A stretch of DNA of 64,000 nt from NCBI GenBank assembly GCA_964594045.1, contig CAZQKR010000020.1:1-64000 (forward strand), in the 5' to 3' direction. The position numbers were made by a program, and so were the translations under genes. This stretch comes from UBA2365 sp964594045. GTDB taxonomy: Bacteria; Bacteroidota; Bacteroidia; Chitinophagales; Saprospiraceae. Positions 15,495 to 25,101 of the stretch are shown piece by piece (the stretch's first letter is position 1; each line of letters starts with the position of its first letter). The notes under the pieces were generated by a model, which ran no database searches, had not been told where the DNA came from, and saw only the letters and a list, made by a program, of their open reading frames with translations.

Positions 15495-15881
15495 TTATGT
15501 TTTATCCTTCAATCCTGATCTGCTTCTTCTGCCGAATATTCTATATCTGTATTTTGCTACAAGGTCATAAATAAAATCCCTAAACCAGTTTGGAAGTAAG
15601 ATCAGCCCGTAAATCCATTTCCACCGGGGTAGATGCCTGACTGACCTCAGGATCGCTTCGGATTTGTGGTAAAATTTTCCGTTTTGGAAAAGGATCACAC
15701 CGGGTGAATGCAAGAATTGCTCAGGGACAGGACCGGTCATTTCTTCAGATCTTAATTGTTCAATTGGCAGGAACAAGGTTTTTCCTTCTTTATCTCTTTT
15801 TTCATAAAATTCCTTGCTCAAATAGCAGAGATTGCATTCATCATCATAATAGATGATCTGTTGATCATTTTTTCCGGTCAT
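15495..15881 (-). CDS. Thiol-disulfide oxidoreductase, DCC family (DUF393)
   Basis: 128 residues. The signature DxxCxxC is seen as YDDECNLCYLSKEF (about residues 12-25), where the two cysteines form the redox pair of a thioredoxin-like fold. SEAILRSVRHLPRWKWIYGLILLPNWFRD (about 76-105) is the conserved helix and hydrophobic tail of the DCC family, which may touch the membrane. The substrate is unknown. The start overlaps the DUF885 stop by 4 bp, so translation is coupled and it is the last gene of the pepF-DUF885-DCC run. Confidence 0.85.
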   Translation of the reverse strand: MTGKNDQQIIYYDDECNLCYLSKEFYEKRDKEGKTLFLPIEQLRSEEMTGPVPEQFLHSPGVILFQNGKFYHKSEAILRSVRHLPRWKWIYGLILLPNWFRDFIYDLVAKYRYRIFGRRSRSGLKDKT

Positions 15882-17716
15882 CTTTTAGCTGACTTTTCCA
15901 CGTAATATTTTAAAGTGAATTCTTCCAGCAATTGCATAGGTGGAATTCCCCGGCTCAGAATAATCTGATGAAACGCTTTAAGATCAAAATTATCTCCTGC
16001 AGCCTTTTTTGCTTTGTCCCGCAACTTCAACAAACCGTGAAAGCCCAGGGTATAGGCAAGTGCCTGTCCAGGGTCTGATATATACCTGTCGATCTCAGTT
16101 GCCACTTCTTCAGAAAACATTGCCGTATTTTCAAACATATATTCGCTGGCCCTTTTTTTATTCCAGCCATAATGGTGAATTCCTGTATCCACTACCAGCC
16201 GGGCTGCCCTCATGATCTCTGCCTCCAGCCTGCCGAGATTTTCTTCCGGTTTATTTTTATACATATCTGCTTCGAACATCAGTCTTTCCGCATACAACGC
16301 CCAACCTTCGATAAAACCGTTGTTGGTGAATCTTTTGTCGTATAAGGGGATTTTTTTATTCTCCAGGTGAAGGGCTAACTGCAGGTGATGTCCCGGCCAG
16401 CCTTCGTGGTAGGCCAGAGTGGGCATGCCAAACCTGGGTTTCTGGCTCAGGTCATCGAGCCTGACATAAAATGTTCCTGAGCCGTCACCTCCCATCTGCG
16501 CAACTTCATAATATGCAAACGATGACGCTGTTTCCTTGAATTCAGGTACCCTTTTAACCTGTAAACGCGAAGAAGGCAGCTCATCAAACCATTCCGGAAG
16601 CCTTTGTCCGACAGTTTGAAGTATGCTGTCAAAATCATTCAGGCATGCATCTCTTCCCCGCTGGTCATTTTGGTAAATGTATTTTTGATTGATTTTCAGC
16701 TTTCTGATCTCATCCAGGGGATCAGAAATGTATTTATTTGGGTATATTTGATCCAACACCTCATTCATTTCAAGCCGGATCCTGGCAATTTCATTCCTGC
16801 CAAACGCATGAATTTCCTCAGCAGACAGATCCATACCAGTGTGATACCGGATCAGGTAACTATAATATGCATCGCCATCAGGATACAAAGTAGCATTGCT
16901 TTCTTCGGGTGCAAAAGCCAGCATTTTTTCCTCATAAGCGATAAGTCGCAAATAGGATGGATAAACTTTGCTTTCGAGCAGATCAAGGGCTTTATCCAGG
17001 TATTTTTCAGGATTGCTGATCTTTTTTTGCTGGCCGATCTTCTGCATGAATGAGGTAAATAAAAAGTGCTGTTCTTTTTTTACACCGATAAACTCCTTCA
17101 TCTGCTGAATGCTGGCATGAATCAGGTGCCTTGGAGGCATGATCCCTTTTTTTCTGGCCAGTTCACTTCTCTTGATCACTTGATCAAAATATTCAGGGAA
17201 TTTTTCCAGTCTTTTTAAATAAGCCTTCGCGTCGGCTTTATGCTCTATGCGATGATAGGTATCCAGATATGCGGGCAGGAGATTTTGATGGCCGTTGAAA
17301 GGATTGATAAAAAAACTGTAATGAGCGAAAGGAATGCCTTCGATATCCTGTTGCAGGTGCCATTCCATCAGTTTTTTACTGAACAGATCCTCTTCATTCA
17401 GACTTTTTTCATCATATTTTTTCAGCGTTTTATATGCTTGATGCATTCGCCGGTGCTGCCTGTCTGCCTTTTCCGGTGAAAGGTCATTCAAATCATCACG
17501 ATAAATGGTATGTAGCAATGGAACTTTGACTTTAGTGACGAGTTGAGGGTCGTCACTAAGGTTCTTCAACATTTCCCTGTAAAAGAAATGTCTGATAAAA
17601 ACAGGTTTTCCCCAAAACAGATTGGCGGCAAAAAGCAAGGCAGGCACCGTAACGATGCCTGCCGCTATCCATTTTGATTTTTTGCCTGGGCAGGGTATTC
17701 TGAACATTTTATTCAA
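15878..17716 (-). CDS. DUF885 family putative metallopeptidase, membrane-anchored
   Basis: 612 residues. One hydrophobic segment at about residues 17-34 acts as a signal anchor, so the large domain should face the periplasm. YHEGWPGHHLQ (about residue 443) is the zinc-binding HExGH-type motif of DUF885, whose fold is related to zinc carboxypeptidases. EGWALYAERL (about 478) supplies the further zinc ligand, and DPGQALAYTLGF is the conserved C-terminal helix. The family is annotated as a metal-dependent peptidase and substrates are mostly unknown. It starts 20 bp after the PepF stop, consistent with one transcript. Together they suggest peptide breakdown at the cell envelope. Confidence 0.85.
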   Translation of the reverse strand: MNKMFRIPCPGKKSKWIAAGIVTVPALLFAANLFWGKPVFIRHFFYREMLKNLSDDPQLVTKVKVPLLHTIYRDDLNDLSPEKADRQHRRMHQAYKTLKKYDEKSLNEEDLFSKKLMEWHLQQDIEGIPFAHYSFFINPFNGHQNLLPAYLDTYHRIEHKADAKAYLKRLEKFPEYFDQVIKRSELARKKGIMPPRHLIHASIQQMKEFIGVKKEQHFLFTSFMQKIGQQKKISNPEKYLDKALDLLESKVYPSYLRLIAYEEKMLAFAPEESNATLYPDGDAYYSYLIRYHTGMDLSAEEIHAFGRNEIARIRLEMNEVLDQIYPNKYISDPLDEIRKLKINQKYIYQNDQRGRDACLNDFDSILQTVGQRLPEWFDELPSSRLQVKRVPEFKETASSFAYYEVAQMGGDGSGTFYVRLDDLSQKPRFGMPTLAYHEGWPGHHLQLALHLENKKIPLYDKRFTNNGFIEGWALYAERLMFEADMYKNKPEENLGRLEAEIMRAARLVVDTGIHHYGWNKKRASEYMFENTAMFSEEVATEIDRYISDPGQALAYTLGFHGLLKLRDKAKKAAGDNFDLKAFHQIILSRGIPPMQLLEEFTLKYYVEKSAKR

Positions 17717-17736
17717 TTCAAAAACAGGCCATTATT

Positions 17737-19629
17737 TTAATTTTCCAACAGTTTTTCCACTTCATCCATGTAGTAGTTCATCGCTTCCATTGCTTTGACA
17801 AAAGGAACTTCACTGGTCATGTCCACACCTGTTTCCTTCAGCAGATCGATCGGATATTTGGAAGAGCCGGAGGAAAGGAACTTAAGGTATTTATCGGTTG
17901 CGCCCGGTGTGCCATTCAGGATATCCTGTCCAAGGGCAACTGAAGCGGTGAAGGAAGTTGCATATTGGTAGACATAGAAATTGTAGTAAAAATGAGGAAT
18001 GTAAGCCCATTCCACTGCATAAAGGTCTTCAATATTGCATACGCCCTCATTATGGCCGTAATACCTGTACAAAATGTCCTTGTACATGGCATTCAGTACA
18101 TCAGCTGTCAGTGGCTGGCCGTTTTCTACAGCTTCGTGTATCTTGAGCTCAAATTCAGCAAACTGTGTCTGTCTGAACAAGGTGGTCCTGAATCCGTCCA
18201 GGATATCCATCAGCAATGATAATCGAGCATTTTTTTCAGTGGTTTCTTCCAGAATGAGTTTGGCCAGCAATCTTTCATTGACCGTTGAAGCAACTTCAGC
18301 AACGAATATACTGTAATCGGCATTCACAAAAGCCTGATTTTTATTGGACAAATAGCTGTGCATCGCATGACCGAATTCATGGGCCAGTGTGGTCACACCG
18401 TCGAAATCATCGTTGTAATTCATCAGGACGTAAGGATGTACATCATAAGCCGAACCGTTTGAATAGGCTCCGCTGCGCTTACCTTTGCTCGGATACATAT
18501 CTACCCAGCCCTCGTCAAATGCCTTGCTCACAACAGAAGAATACTCATTGCCCAAAGGTTTGGTGGCGTTGACTACCAGTTCCTTTCCTTTTTCATAGTC
18601 GAATTTCATGTCAACTCCTTTTACGCCTGATGCATAAGTATCAGAATACTTCAACGTTTCAACACCCAGTATCCGTTTTTTGATGTTCAGATACCTGTGG
18701 AATGTTGGCAGGCTTTTGTTGATGTTGGTGATCAAAGAATGATAAACCTCAACCGGGATATTATTTGCTGAAATTGAACTTTCCAGACAGCTGTTATACC
18801 CGCGGGCATTTTTGGTGAACACATCACCGTTCACATTGGCATACAATTTCTGGGCAAAAGTGCTTTTATACTGCTCAAAAGTCTTCCAGAATTCCTTGAA
18901 AACAAGTTCTCTGTCAGCAGCATTCTCATTGCTCCGGTGCTTCGTATAGGCAGCCTGATCCAGGTAGATCTTTTCGCCGGTGCTCAAGGTGACCGTCGGG
19001 AAAGGCATTTCTGCATTGGAAAATATATTATATATATTATATGGTGCCTGTTTGAGTTTACCGGCTTCTGCGATGATCCTTTCCTCTTTGTCAGACAGAA
19101 TGTATTTTTGCTGTCTGTAAAGATTGTCGAAGAATTGGGCGTATGTTTTCAGTTTTGGTTGCTGTTTCATGTATTTGTCGATCGTTTCCCTGGGAATGGC
19201 GGACAATTCAGGACTGACAAAACTCATTTTCGAGCCTGCAACTGAAAATTTTTGTGCGATCTCCTGGTTCATTCCCTGATAATAGGCATTGCCGGTATCT
19301 TCATCTGCTTTCATGGAAGCATAGCTGTACAATCTGGACATTTCCTTATAGAGATTGCTTTGTTTTTCCAGGAAAGTGAACAGAGTTTTGGCAGAACTAC
19401 CCAATTTGCCTTTGTAAGTGACCAGTTCATCCACTTTTGGCATCTGACTTTCCAAAGCGCTTTTCCAGGCTTCATCTGATGGATACAGGTGGGTCAGGTC
19501 CCATTTGTATTTGGCATCGATCTCATTTCTGTCTCTTTGTGCTGTCAAATTTTGCGTAAACAGCATTGTACTGCAAAAAATCATAAGGGTACAAGAAGCT
19601 TTAAACAGGTTAAAAAATAGATTTTTCAT
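17737..19629 (-). CDS. pepF: Oligoendopeptidase F, M3 family, with signal peptide
   Basis: 630 residues. An N-terminal signal peptide (about residues 10-30, ending LTAQR) marks export, unlike the cytosolic PepF of Firmicutes. LAHEFGHAMHSYLS (about residue 415) is the HExxH zinc motif of M3 thermolysin-like oligopeptidases, with the third ligand in the following helix (FVAEVASTVNE). YHVHPYVLMN and HNEGVCNIEDLYAVEWAYIPHFYY are conserved substrate-side segments. The family cuts peptides of about 7-17 residues. It is divergent from the SusC/SusD pair with a 380-bp shared control region, so coordinated peptide capture and digestion is a reasonable inference. It is the first gene of the minus-strand run. 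Confidence 0.9.
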   Translation of the reverse strand: MKNLFFNLFKASCTLMIFCSTMLFTQNLTAQRDRNEIDAKYKWDLTHLYPSDEAWKSALESQMPKVDELVTYKGKLGSSAKTLFTFLEKQSNLYKEMSRLYSYASMKADEDTGNAYYQGMNQEIAQKFSVAGSKMSFVSPELSAIPRETIDKYMKQQPKLKTYAQFFDNLYRQQKYILSDKEERIIAEAGKLKQAPYNIYNIFSNAEMPFPTVTLSTGEKIYLDQAAYTKHRSNENAADRELVFKEFWKTFEQYKSTFAQKLYANVNGDVFTKNARGYNSCLESSISANNIPVEVYHSLITNINKSLPTFHRYLNIKKRILGVETLKYSDTYASGVKGVDMKFDYEKGKELVVNATKPLGNEYSSVVSKAFDEGWVDMYPSKGKRSGAYSNGSAYDVHPYVLMNYNDDFDGVTTLAHEFGHAMHSYLSNKNQAFVNADYSIFVAEVASTVNERLLAKLILEETTEKNARLSLLMDILDGFRTTLFRQTQFAEFELKIHEAVENGQPLTADVLNAMYKDILYRYYGHNEGVCNIEDLYAVEWAYIPHFYYNFYVYQYATSFTASVALGQDILNGTPGATDKYLKFLSSGSSKYPIDLLKETGVDMTSEVPFVKAMEAMNYYMDEVEKLLEN

Positions 19630-20009
19630 AAATTCAAGTTTGTGTTCTAAATAATAATATTTGTGCTAATGTAATTGACGGATAAAAGCAATTGAAAAAA
19701 AATCGCTCTTTGAAGTCAATTTTGAATTCTTCGGGGATAAAAGTATGATTTTTTGTCCTTATGAGCGAAAAAAAACTACGAAGTATAAAAAAATGAATAC
19801 GAAGTAAATAAAATGAAATACAAAATAATATTTCATTTTTAAAATCTATGTGATTAAAAAGTAAAATTTATATTTGCCGGAGGGGCATTTTCACATGATG
19901 TTGTTTTCATATACATTTTTTTTAAATATAATTTTTTTTCACCTAAAACATTGTTGGATTTATTTTTTTTAATATATTTAACTGTTTTTTAACAAAATTA
20001 AAATGTGAT
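19630..20009. other. Divergent control region between pepF and susC
   Basis: 380 bp, strongly AT-rich, without a reading frame. It contains a -7-like element for susC (19869-19876) and a 134-nt untranslated leader with several T-runs. No palindromic operator or riboswitch-like structure was found by eye. Confidence 0.5.
19869..19876 (+). promoter_or_regulatory. Probable -7 element of the susC promoter
   Basis: TATATTTG matches TAnnTTTG. It is followed by GCCGGAGGGGC. A -33 TTTG at the right distance is not clear, so an activator or another sigma factor may be needed. Confidence 0.45.
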
Positions 20010-23000
20010 ATGAATGCAAAAATTACCAAATTACTTACATTGATGTTGTTTGTGCTTGCAGCACAATTGATCAATGCGCAAAAACCGGTTTCAGGTGTTG
20101 TAACGGATGGCAAGGAACCCCTGATCGGGGTGAATGTAGTCGTTCAGGGTACAACAACAGGAACCATTACGGACCTGGATGGTAAGTTTTCAGTCAGGGC
20201 CAGGGAAGGCCAGGTGTTGGAATTTACTTATGTTGGAATGGAAACCACATTATTGACCATTGGAGCGGCAGATTCCTACAACGTTGTCATGAAGAACACA
20301 AAGGATGTTCTTCTGGATGAAGTTGTGGTTGTCGGTTATGGTGTTCAGAAAAAGAGTGAGGTCACCGGATCCATCTCCCAGGTGAAAGGGGATGACATCT
20401 CCAGGTTGGCAGCTCCGAGTTTTGAATCCTTGCTTTCAGGTCGTGCGGCGGGGGTTCAGGTCACTACCAATTCCGGTATCATCGGGGATGTTCCAAGGAT
20501 CAACATCAGAGGTGTGGGATCCATTTCTTCTGGAACGTATCCTTTGATCGTGGTTGACGGAGTTCCGATCATCACCGGTAACGTGGCTTTCATGGACGGT
20601 GCTAACGCACTCGGTGACATCAACCCTTCTGATATCGAATCCATCGAGATCCTGAAAGATGGTTCAGCAACAGCCATCTATGGTTCACGTGCTGCGAACG
20701 GGGTTATGCTGATCACTACCAAAAAAGGTAAGGAAGGCAAGTTCAAAATGAACTACAGCACCTATGTGGGTGTGGCTCAACCGACCAAATTGTTCGACCT
20801 GCTAAATGCTGAAGAAGCTATTCTCATCAACAATGAGAAGAGGACCAACAGAGGTCAGACAGCCATTGCTTTTGCAGAAGGTACTGCCGGAGCTGCAGTA
20901 GACGTAGACTGGCAAAGAGCTGTTTTGAGACCCAATGCCTTCCAGCAGGATCATGTGCTTTCATTGTCAGGTGCAACAGACCGTACCAATTATTATGTTT
21001 CAATCGGTTATGCTGACCAGGAAGGTGTAACTAAACCAAATGCTTTCTCCAGGTATTCTCTAAGGACCAATCTGGAACAGAAAGTTAAAAAATGGTTGAC
21101 AATAGGTGCCAATGCAGGGTTGACGCAGTCAAATTATTTTGGACTGAACTCCGGAGAGAATTCATTGTCCGGTAATATTTTCTCTGCGATCAGGCAGTTG
21201 CCGAATACGCCCATTTACAATGAAGCACACCCGACAGGCTACAATATTGATTTTGTTTCTCCGGGTTTGGTTGGTAGATGGAACAATGCCACAACGATTG
21301 GTGATAACCTGCCGAATATTGTTTATGTTATTGATCATAATGTTTATAAAGATAAAGTTGTCAGAACGTTGGCCAGTACTTATGCCAATGTGAACATTCT
21401 TCCTTCACTGTTGCTCAGAACGCAATTAAGTGTTGACAATGCATCAACAGAAGGCTTGTTGTACTGGAACCCGATCCACGGTGACGGACAAAGTGTGAAC
21501 GGACGTGTACACAACGGATTCCAGAATATTTTCCGTTGGAACTGGCAAAACTCATTATCCTATAACGAAACTTTTGGAGGCGTTCATAATCTGGGCCTGA
21601 CAGCGGTACAGGAATTCCAAAAGCAAAGAGCAAACTGGTTTGAAGCAGCGGCAACTGACTTATCCAACGACTTTTTCCAGTACAACGTGATTTCAGGATC
21701 CTTCGGTACACCAAATATCAGTGGAAGTCTGAGTGAAAACGGATTTATTTCCTATGCAGGAAGGTTGAACTACAACTTTGATGGCAAATACTTCATCCAG
21801 GCTTCATTGAGAAGGGATGGTATTTCTTCTATGCCTGCAGCCAATAAGTGGGGTCTTTTCCCGGGTGCTTCCATTGGATGGACCATTTCCAAGGAATCAT
21901 TCATGGAGAATCTTGATTTCATCAGTGATTTGAAGGTTAGGGCTTCCTATGCACAGGTTGGTAATACATCTGTTGGTAATTACCCTTATGCCGGCTTATA
22001 TGGTGCAGCAAAATACGGAGATAAGAACGGTCTCGGTTTCGTTCAGATGGGTAACGATCAGTTGAAATGGGAAACCAGTAAAAAACTGGATATCGGTTTC
22101 GACCTGATGTTACTTGAAGGCAGGTACAAATTCTATTTTGACTATTTCGTGAACAACCAGGATGGATTGATCCTGGCAGTACCGACTCCACCGACATTCG
22201 GTGTTCCCGGAAATCAATATTTTGCCAACATTGGAAAACTGACCAATACAGGGTATGAATTTTCCGGAGAAGCTATCCTTGTCAACAGTAACAGCTTTAC
22301 TTTGACAGTTGATGCCAACCTGACACTGATGAGCAACGTGGTAGATTCATTGTATGCTGGACGTGATATCACTGGAACATATACCATCATCAGACAAGGT
22401 GAATCCATCAATTCTGTATATGGTTATGAATATTATGGTGTAAATCCTGCAAATGGTAACCCCATTTACAGAAAACAGGATGAAGCTGGTACCCTGGTTC
22501 AGGGAAATATCGCTACATCTTCCTATGTTTTATATAATGAAAGCGAACCTGGTAATGTATCAACAGCTTCTTCTTTGAGTTCTGTCACTGACAAAAAGGT
22601 GTTCGGGCCTTCATTGCCAACTTATTTTGGATCTTTCGGAATCAAACTGAGGTATAAAGCATTTGATGTAAGCACATTGTTCCGTTACAGCGGAGGTAAC
22701 TACATTATGAACCGTACGAGAGATGACTTATTGCAACACTCATTTACCAATAACGGACGTGAAATTCTGGGTCGTTGGCAGAGCCCTGAAGAACCGGGTG
22801 ACGGTTGGACTCCAAAACTTTGGGCACAAGGTGGTAACTTTGTGAATATCCAGAATCAAACCAATGGAAGGTTTGTTGAAAAAGGCGATTTCCTGAAGTT
22901 CTCCAATATTGTGATCGGTTATAACTTACCTAAATCATTACTGGATCGTATCGGAGTCACTGACTTAAGGATCTATGCTCAGGGTTCTGATCTGTACACA

Positions 23001-23108
23001 TTGACTGAATATACCGGTATCGACCCTGAAATGGAAGTAAACGGTGTTGATTTCAACCTGACACCCAGACAAAGGACTTTGACCTTTGGTCTGAGCATTT
23101 CATTATAA
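20010..23108 (+). CDS. susC: SusC/RagA family TonB-linked outer membrane transporter
   Basis: 1032 residues. Order of parts: signal peptide (about residues 1-24), a carboxypeptidase-regulatory-like beta-sandwich (about 28-110) with GVNVVVQGTTTGTITDLDGKF, a SusC-specific linker and TonB box-like stretch DEVVVVGYG (about 103), the plug domain with LLSGRAAGVQV and VDGVPI, then a 22-strand beta-barrel up to the C-terminal aromatic LTFGLSISL. It forms the pore of a SusCD pedal-bin transporter powered by TonB. Its substrate is unknown. No glycan enzymes are near; secreted peptidases are, so a peptide or oligopeptide cargo is possible. It ends 18 bp before susD. Confidence 0.95.
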   Translation: MNAKITKLLTLMLFVLAAQLINAQKPVSGVVTDGKEPLIGVNVVVQGTTTGTITDLDGKFSVRAREGQVLEFTYVGMETTLLTIGAADSYNVVMKNTKDVLLDEVVVVGYGVQKKSEVTGSISQVKGDDISRLAAPSFESLLSGRAAGVQVTTNSGIIGDVPRINIRGVGSISSGTYPLIVVDGVPIITGNVAFMDGANALGDINPSDIESIEILKDGSATAIYGSRAANGVMLITTKKGKEGKFKMNYSTYVGVAQPTKLFDLLNAEEAILINNEKRTNRGQTAIAFAEGTAGAAVDVDWQRAVLRPNAFQQDHVLSLSGATDRTNYYVSIGYADQEGVTKPNAFSRYSLRTNLEQKVKKWLTIGANAGLTQSNYFGLNSGENSLSGNIFSAIRQLPNTPIYNEAHPTGYNIDFVSPGLVGRWNNATTIGDNLPNIVYVIDHNVYKDKVVRTLASTYANVNILPSLLLRTQLSVDNASTEGLLYWNPIHGDGQSVNGRVHNGFQNIFRWNWQNSLSYNETFGGVHNLGLTAVQEFQKQRANWFEAAATDLSNDFFQYNVISGSFGTPNISGSLSENGFISYAGRLNYNFDGKYFIQASLRRDGISSMPAANKWGLFPGASIGWTISKESFMENLDFISDLKVRASYAQVGNTSVGNYPYAGLYGAAKYGDKNGLGFVQMGNDQLKWETSKKLDIGFDLMLLEGRYKFYFDYFVNNQDGLILAVPTPPTFGVPGNQYFANIGKLTNTGYEFSGEAILVNSNSFTLTVDANLTLMSNVVDSLYAGRDITGTYTIIRQGESINSVYGYEYYGVNPANGNPIYRKQDEAGTLVQGNIATSSYVLYNESEPGNVSTASSLSSVTDKKVFGPSLPTYFGSFGIKLRYKAFDVSTLFRYSGGNYIMNRTRDDLLQHSFTNNGREILGRWQSPEEPGDGWTPKLWAQGGNFVNIQNQTNGRFVEKGDFLKFSNIVIGYNLPKSLLDRIGVTDLRIYAQGSDLYTLTEYTGIDPEMEVNGVDFNLTPRQRTLTFGLSISL

Positions 23109-23126
23109 ACATTAAACTATTATCTA

Positions 23127-24731
23127 ATGAGAAGTATTAAATTAATTCAAATAAAGAAACTGGTTCTGATCCCGGTACTTGCATTCGGATTTCTTCTGAA
23201 TTCATGCCAGGATATCATCGAACTGAATCCATACAATCAGGTTTCTGAAACAACTGCGTTTACTACGCCTTCCCTGGTCGAATTATCAGTAGTCGGTATG
23301 TATAATGCAGCGCAGCGCGGATTTTTCAACGGAGCTGACTTCCGTGGATATCCATTTGGTGCAGCCTTCGTTCAGCAAGGTGACTGCAGAGGTGAAGATG
23401 CAGTTAACCAACAGGCATTTTACAGGTTTACCTATGAAGGTACTTATGATGCCACAACTGCTAATAACAGATATTATTGGGAAGATACTTATCGGGCGAT
23501 CAACAGGTGTAATATCATCATTGACGGTGTAAGAACTGCGGCCACCAATGGTGTGATCACAGCGGCAAAAGCTGAAAGTTACGAAGGTGAGGCTAAATTG
23601 CTCCGCGCTGCATTGTATCATGAACTCCTGGTCATGTTCGCAAGACCATTCAAACACACTGCAGATGGTTCTCATGCCGGTGTTCCATATCATGATAAGC
23701 CGTTTACAACTATTGGGAATATTGAGGAAGGCTTAACCAAAGGACGTGAGACCGTTGCATTTGTTTATGGCAAAATTCTGGAAGATCTTAATTATGCTGA
23801 AGAAAAACTTCCTTTAAGGGCAGGATGGTCCGGAACTTACAAAATGACCCGCGGTACCAAAGGCGCTGCTGCTGCATACAAACTGAGAATTCATCAGCAT
23901 ATGTACAACTGGAGTGCTGCTGCCACGGAAGGTGATAAGTTCGCTGCAGGTGGTCCTTATGCAAGCGAGTATGCTTTAGGAGCTAATCCGTGGACTATGT
24001 GGAATGACTATAACAGCAACGAATATGTTTATGGAATGGAAAATTCAGCAACAAACAACCCGGGTGTTAATGCTGCGTTGGCTTCCCAATATAAAAGAAG
24101 GATGCTGGTTTGTGTTAGTCCGATCGTTTGGAGGAATGCTTCATGGTTGCCAGATGATAAAAGAAGGAAAGAACCAGAAATGGTGTTCAGATCCAGCGGA
24201 CAAGTTTATACATCCAAATATAAAGATGATGTAAACTATACCGATCCATCTCCATTGATGAGGTTTCCGGAAGTTTTGCTGAACCATGCTGAAGCATTGG
24301 CAAGAAGGAATTCAGGAGGAGATTTTGATAAAGCATTAGGACTCCTGAATCAGGTACGGAACAGGTCTCTGGCTGATCCGGCAACTCAGGCATACACTGC
24401 AGCAAGTTTTGCAGACAATGTTGCATTACTGAAAGCAATTCTGGATGAAAGGAGAATAGAGTTTGCAATGGAAGGTCGTAGATGGCCGGATATTCACAGA
24501 CTTCAGTTCTGTCCACATTTTCCGATCAACGGTATTCCTGCAAAGGTTGCAAACCTCAACCCGGTACCTGCTGCCTGGTTTACCAACGCTGGTGAATTTG
24601 GTTCCCAATCTGGTGAAACTTTTGGAATTGCAAATGTTCCTTATGACAATTTTAAATTCGTTTGGCCCATTCCACTTTCAGAAATCAACGCTAACCCGAC
24701 ATTGGCCGGACAACAAAATCCTGGTTATTAA
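23127..24731 (+). CDS. susD: SusD/RagB family outer-membrane lipoprotein
   Basis: 534 residues. The lipobox LNSC (Cys about residue 27) follows a hydrophobic signal segment and anchors it on the outer surface. The body has the helical TPR-type SusD fold. Typical landmarks are NPYNQVSETTAF near the N-terminus, YRAINRCNIIIDGV, EAKLLRAALYHELLVMFARPF, MRFPEVLLNHAEALAR, LDERRIEFAMEGRRWPDIHR, and FKFVWPIPLSEINANP at the end. It is the lid of the transporter formed with the upstream SusC. It is probably cotranscribed with it, with a terminator 25 bp downstream. The cargo is not predictable from sequence. Confidence 0.95.
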   Translation: MRSIKLIQIKKLVLIPVLAFGFLLNSCQDIIELNPYNQVSETTAFTTPSLVELSVVGMYNAAQRGFFNGADFRGYPFGAAFVQQGDCRGEDAVNQQAFYRFTYEGTYDATTANNRYYWEDTYRAINRCNIIIDGVRTAATNGVITAAKAESYEGEAKLLRAALYHELLVMFARPFKHTADGSHAGVPYHDKPFTTIGNIEEGLTKGRETVAFVYGKILEDLNYAEEKLPLRAGWSGTYKMTRGTKGAAAAYKLRIHQHMYNWSAAATEGDKFAAGGPYASEYALGANPWTMWNDYNSNEYVYGMENSATNNPGVNAALASQYKRRMLVCVSPIVWRNASWLPDDKRRKEPEMVFRSSGQVYTSKYKDDVNYTDPSPLMRFPEVLLNHAEALARRNSGGDFDKALGLLNQVRNRSLADPATQAYTAASFADNVALLKAILDERRIEFAMEGRRWPDIHRLQFCPHFPINGIPAKVANLNPVPAAWFTNAGEFGSQSGETFGIANVPYDNFKFVWPIPLSEINANPTLAGQQNPGY

Positions 24732-25101
24732 TAGATAACCCTGGTTAAATAAAGTTTGGAGCTATCTGTGTGAATGGATAGCTCCATTTTTTTGTCTTTG
24801 CTTGAGTTGTTACGCCAATAAGCAAATTCCAGTTTGAGAATTATGATCTCTGAAATTGATCTGCATGTGAAAATAAAACGAAAACCAGATGTAGAGTCTG
24901 ATAAGCTTGAACTGATTTGCCAGCTTTGCAAGATATAAATAAATCAAAACCATTGGGGTGATCTTGTGGGATTAACTTGTGGCAATAAATTATTAGGGTT
25001 TAAAACAGTGCCCCACACACGTAACTCCTGAATAAAATAATTCAGAAATGTAACAATTTGTGCAATAGGGTATTGTTACCTGAATGCTGGTTGCAGGGAG
25101 A
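24732..25101. other. Convergent spacer with the susD terminator
   Basis: 370 bp between converging genes. Apart from the terminator at 24757-24793 I see only a weak 6-bp inverted repeat (CTGAAT 25028, ATTCAG 25040) and no gene. Confidence 0.55.
24757..24793 (+). terminator. Terminator of the susC-susD transcript
   Basis: TGGAGCTATC (24757-24766) and GATAGCTCCA (24777-24786) form a perfect 10-bp stem around a 10-nt loop, followed by seven T. It is one of the clearest intrinsic terminators in the window. Confidence 0.92.
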
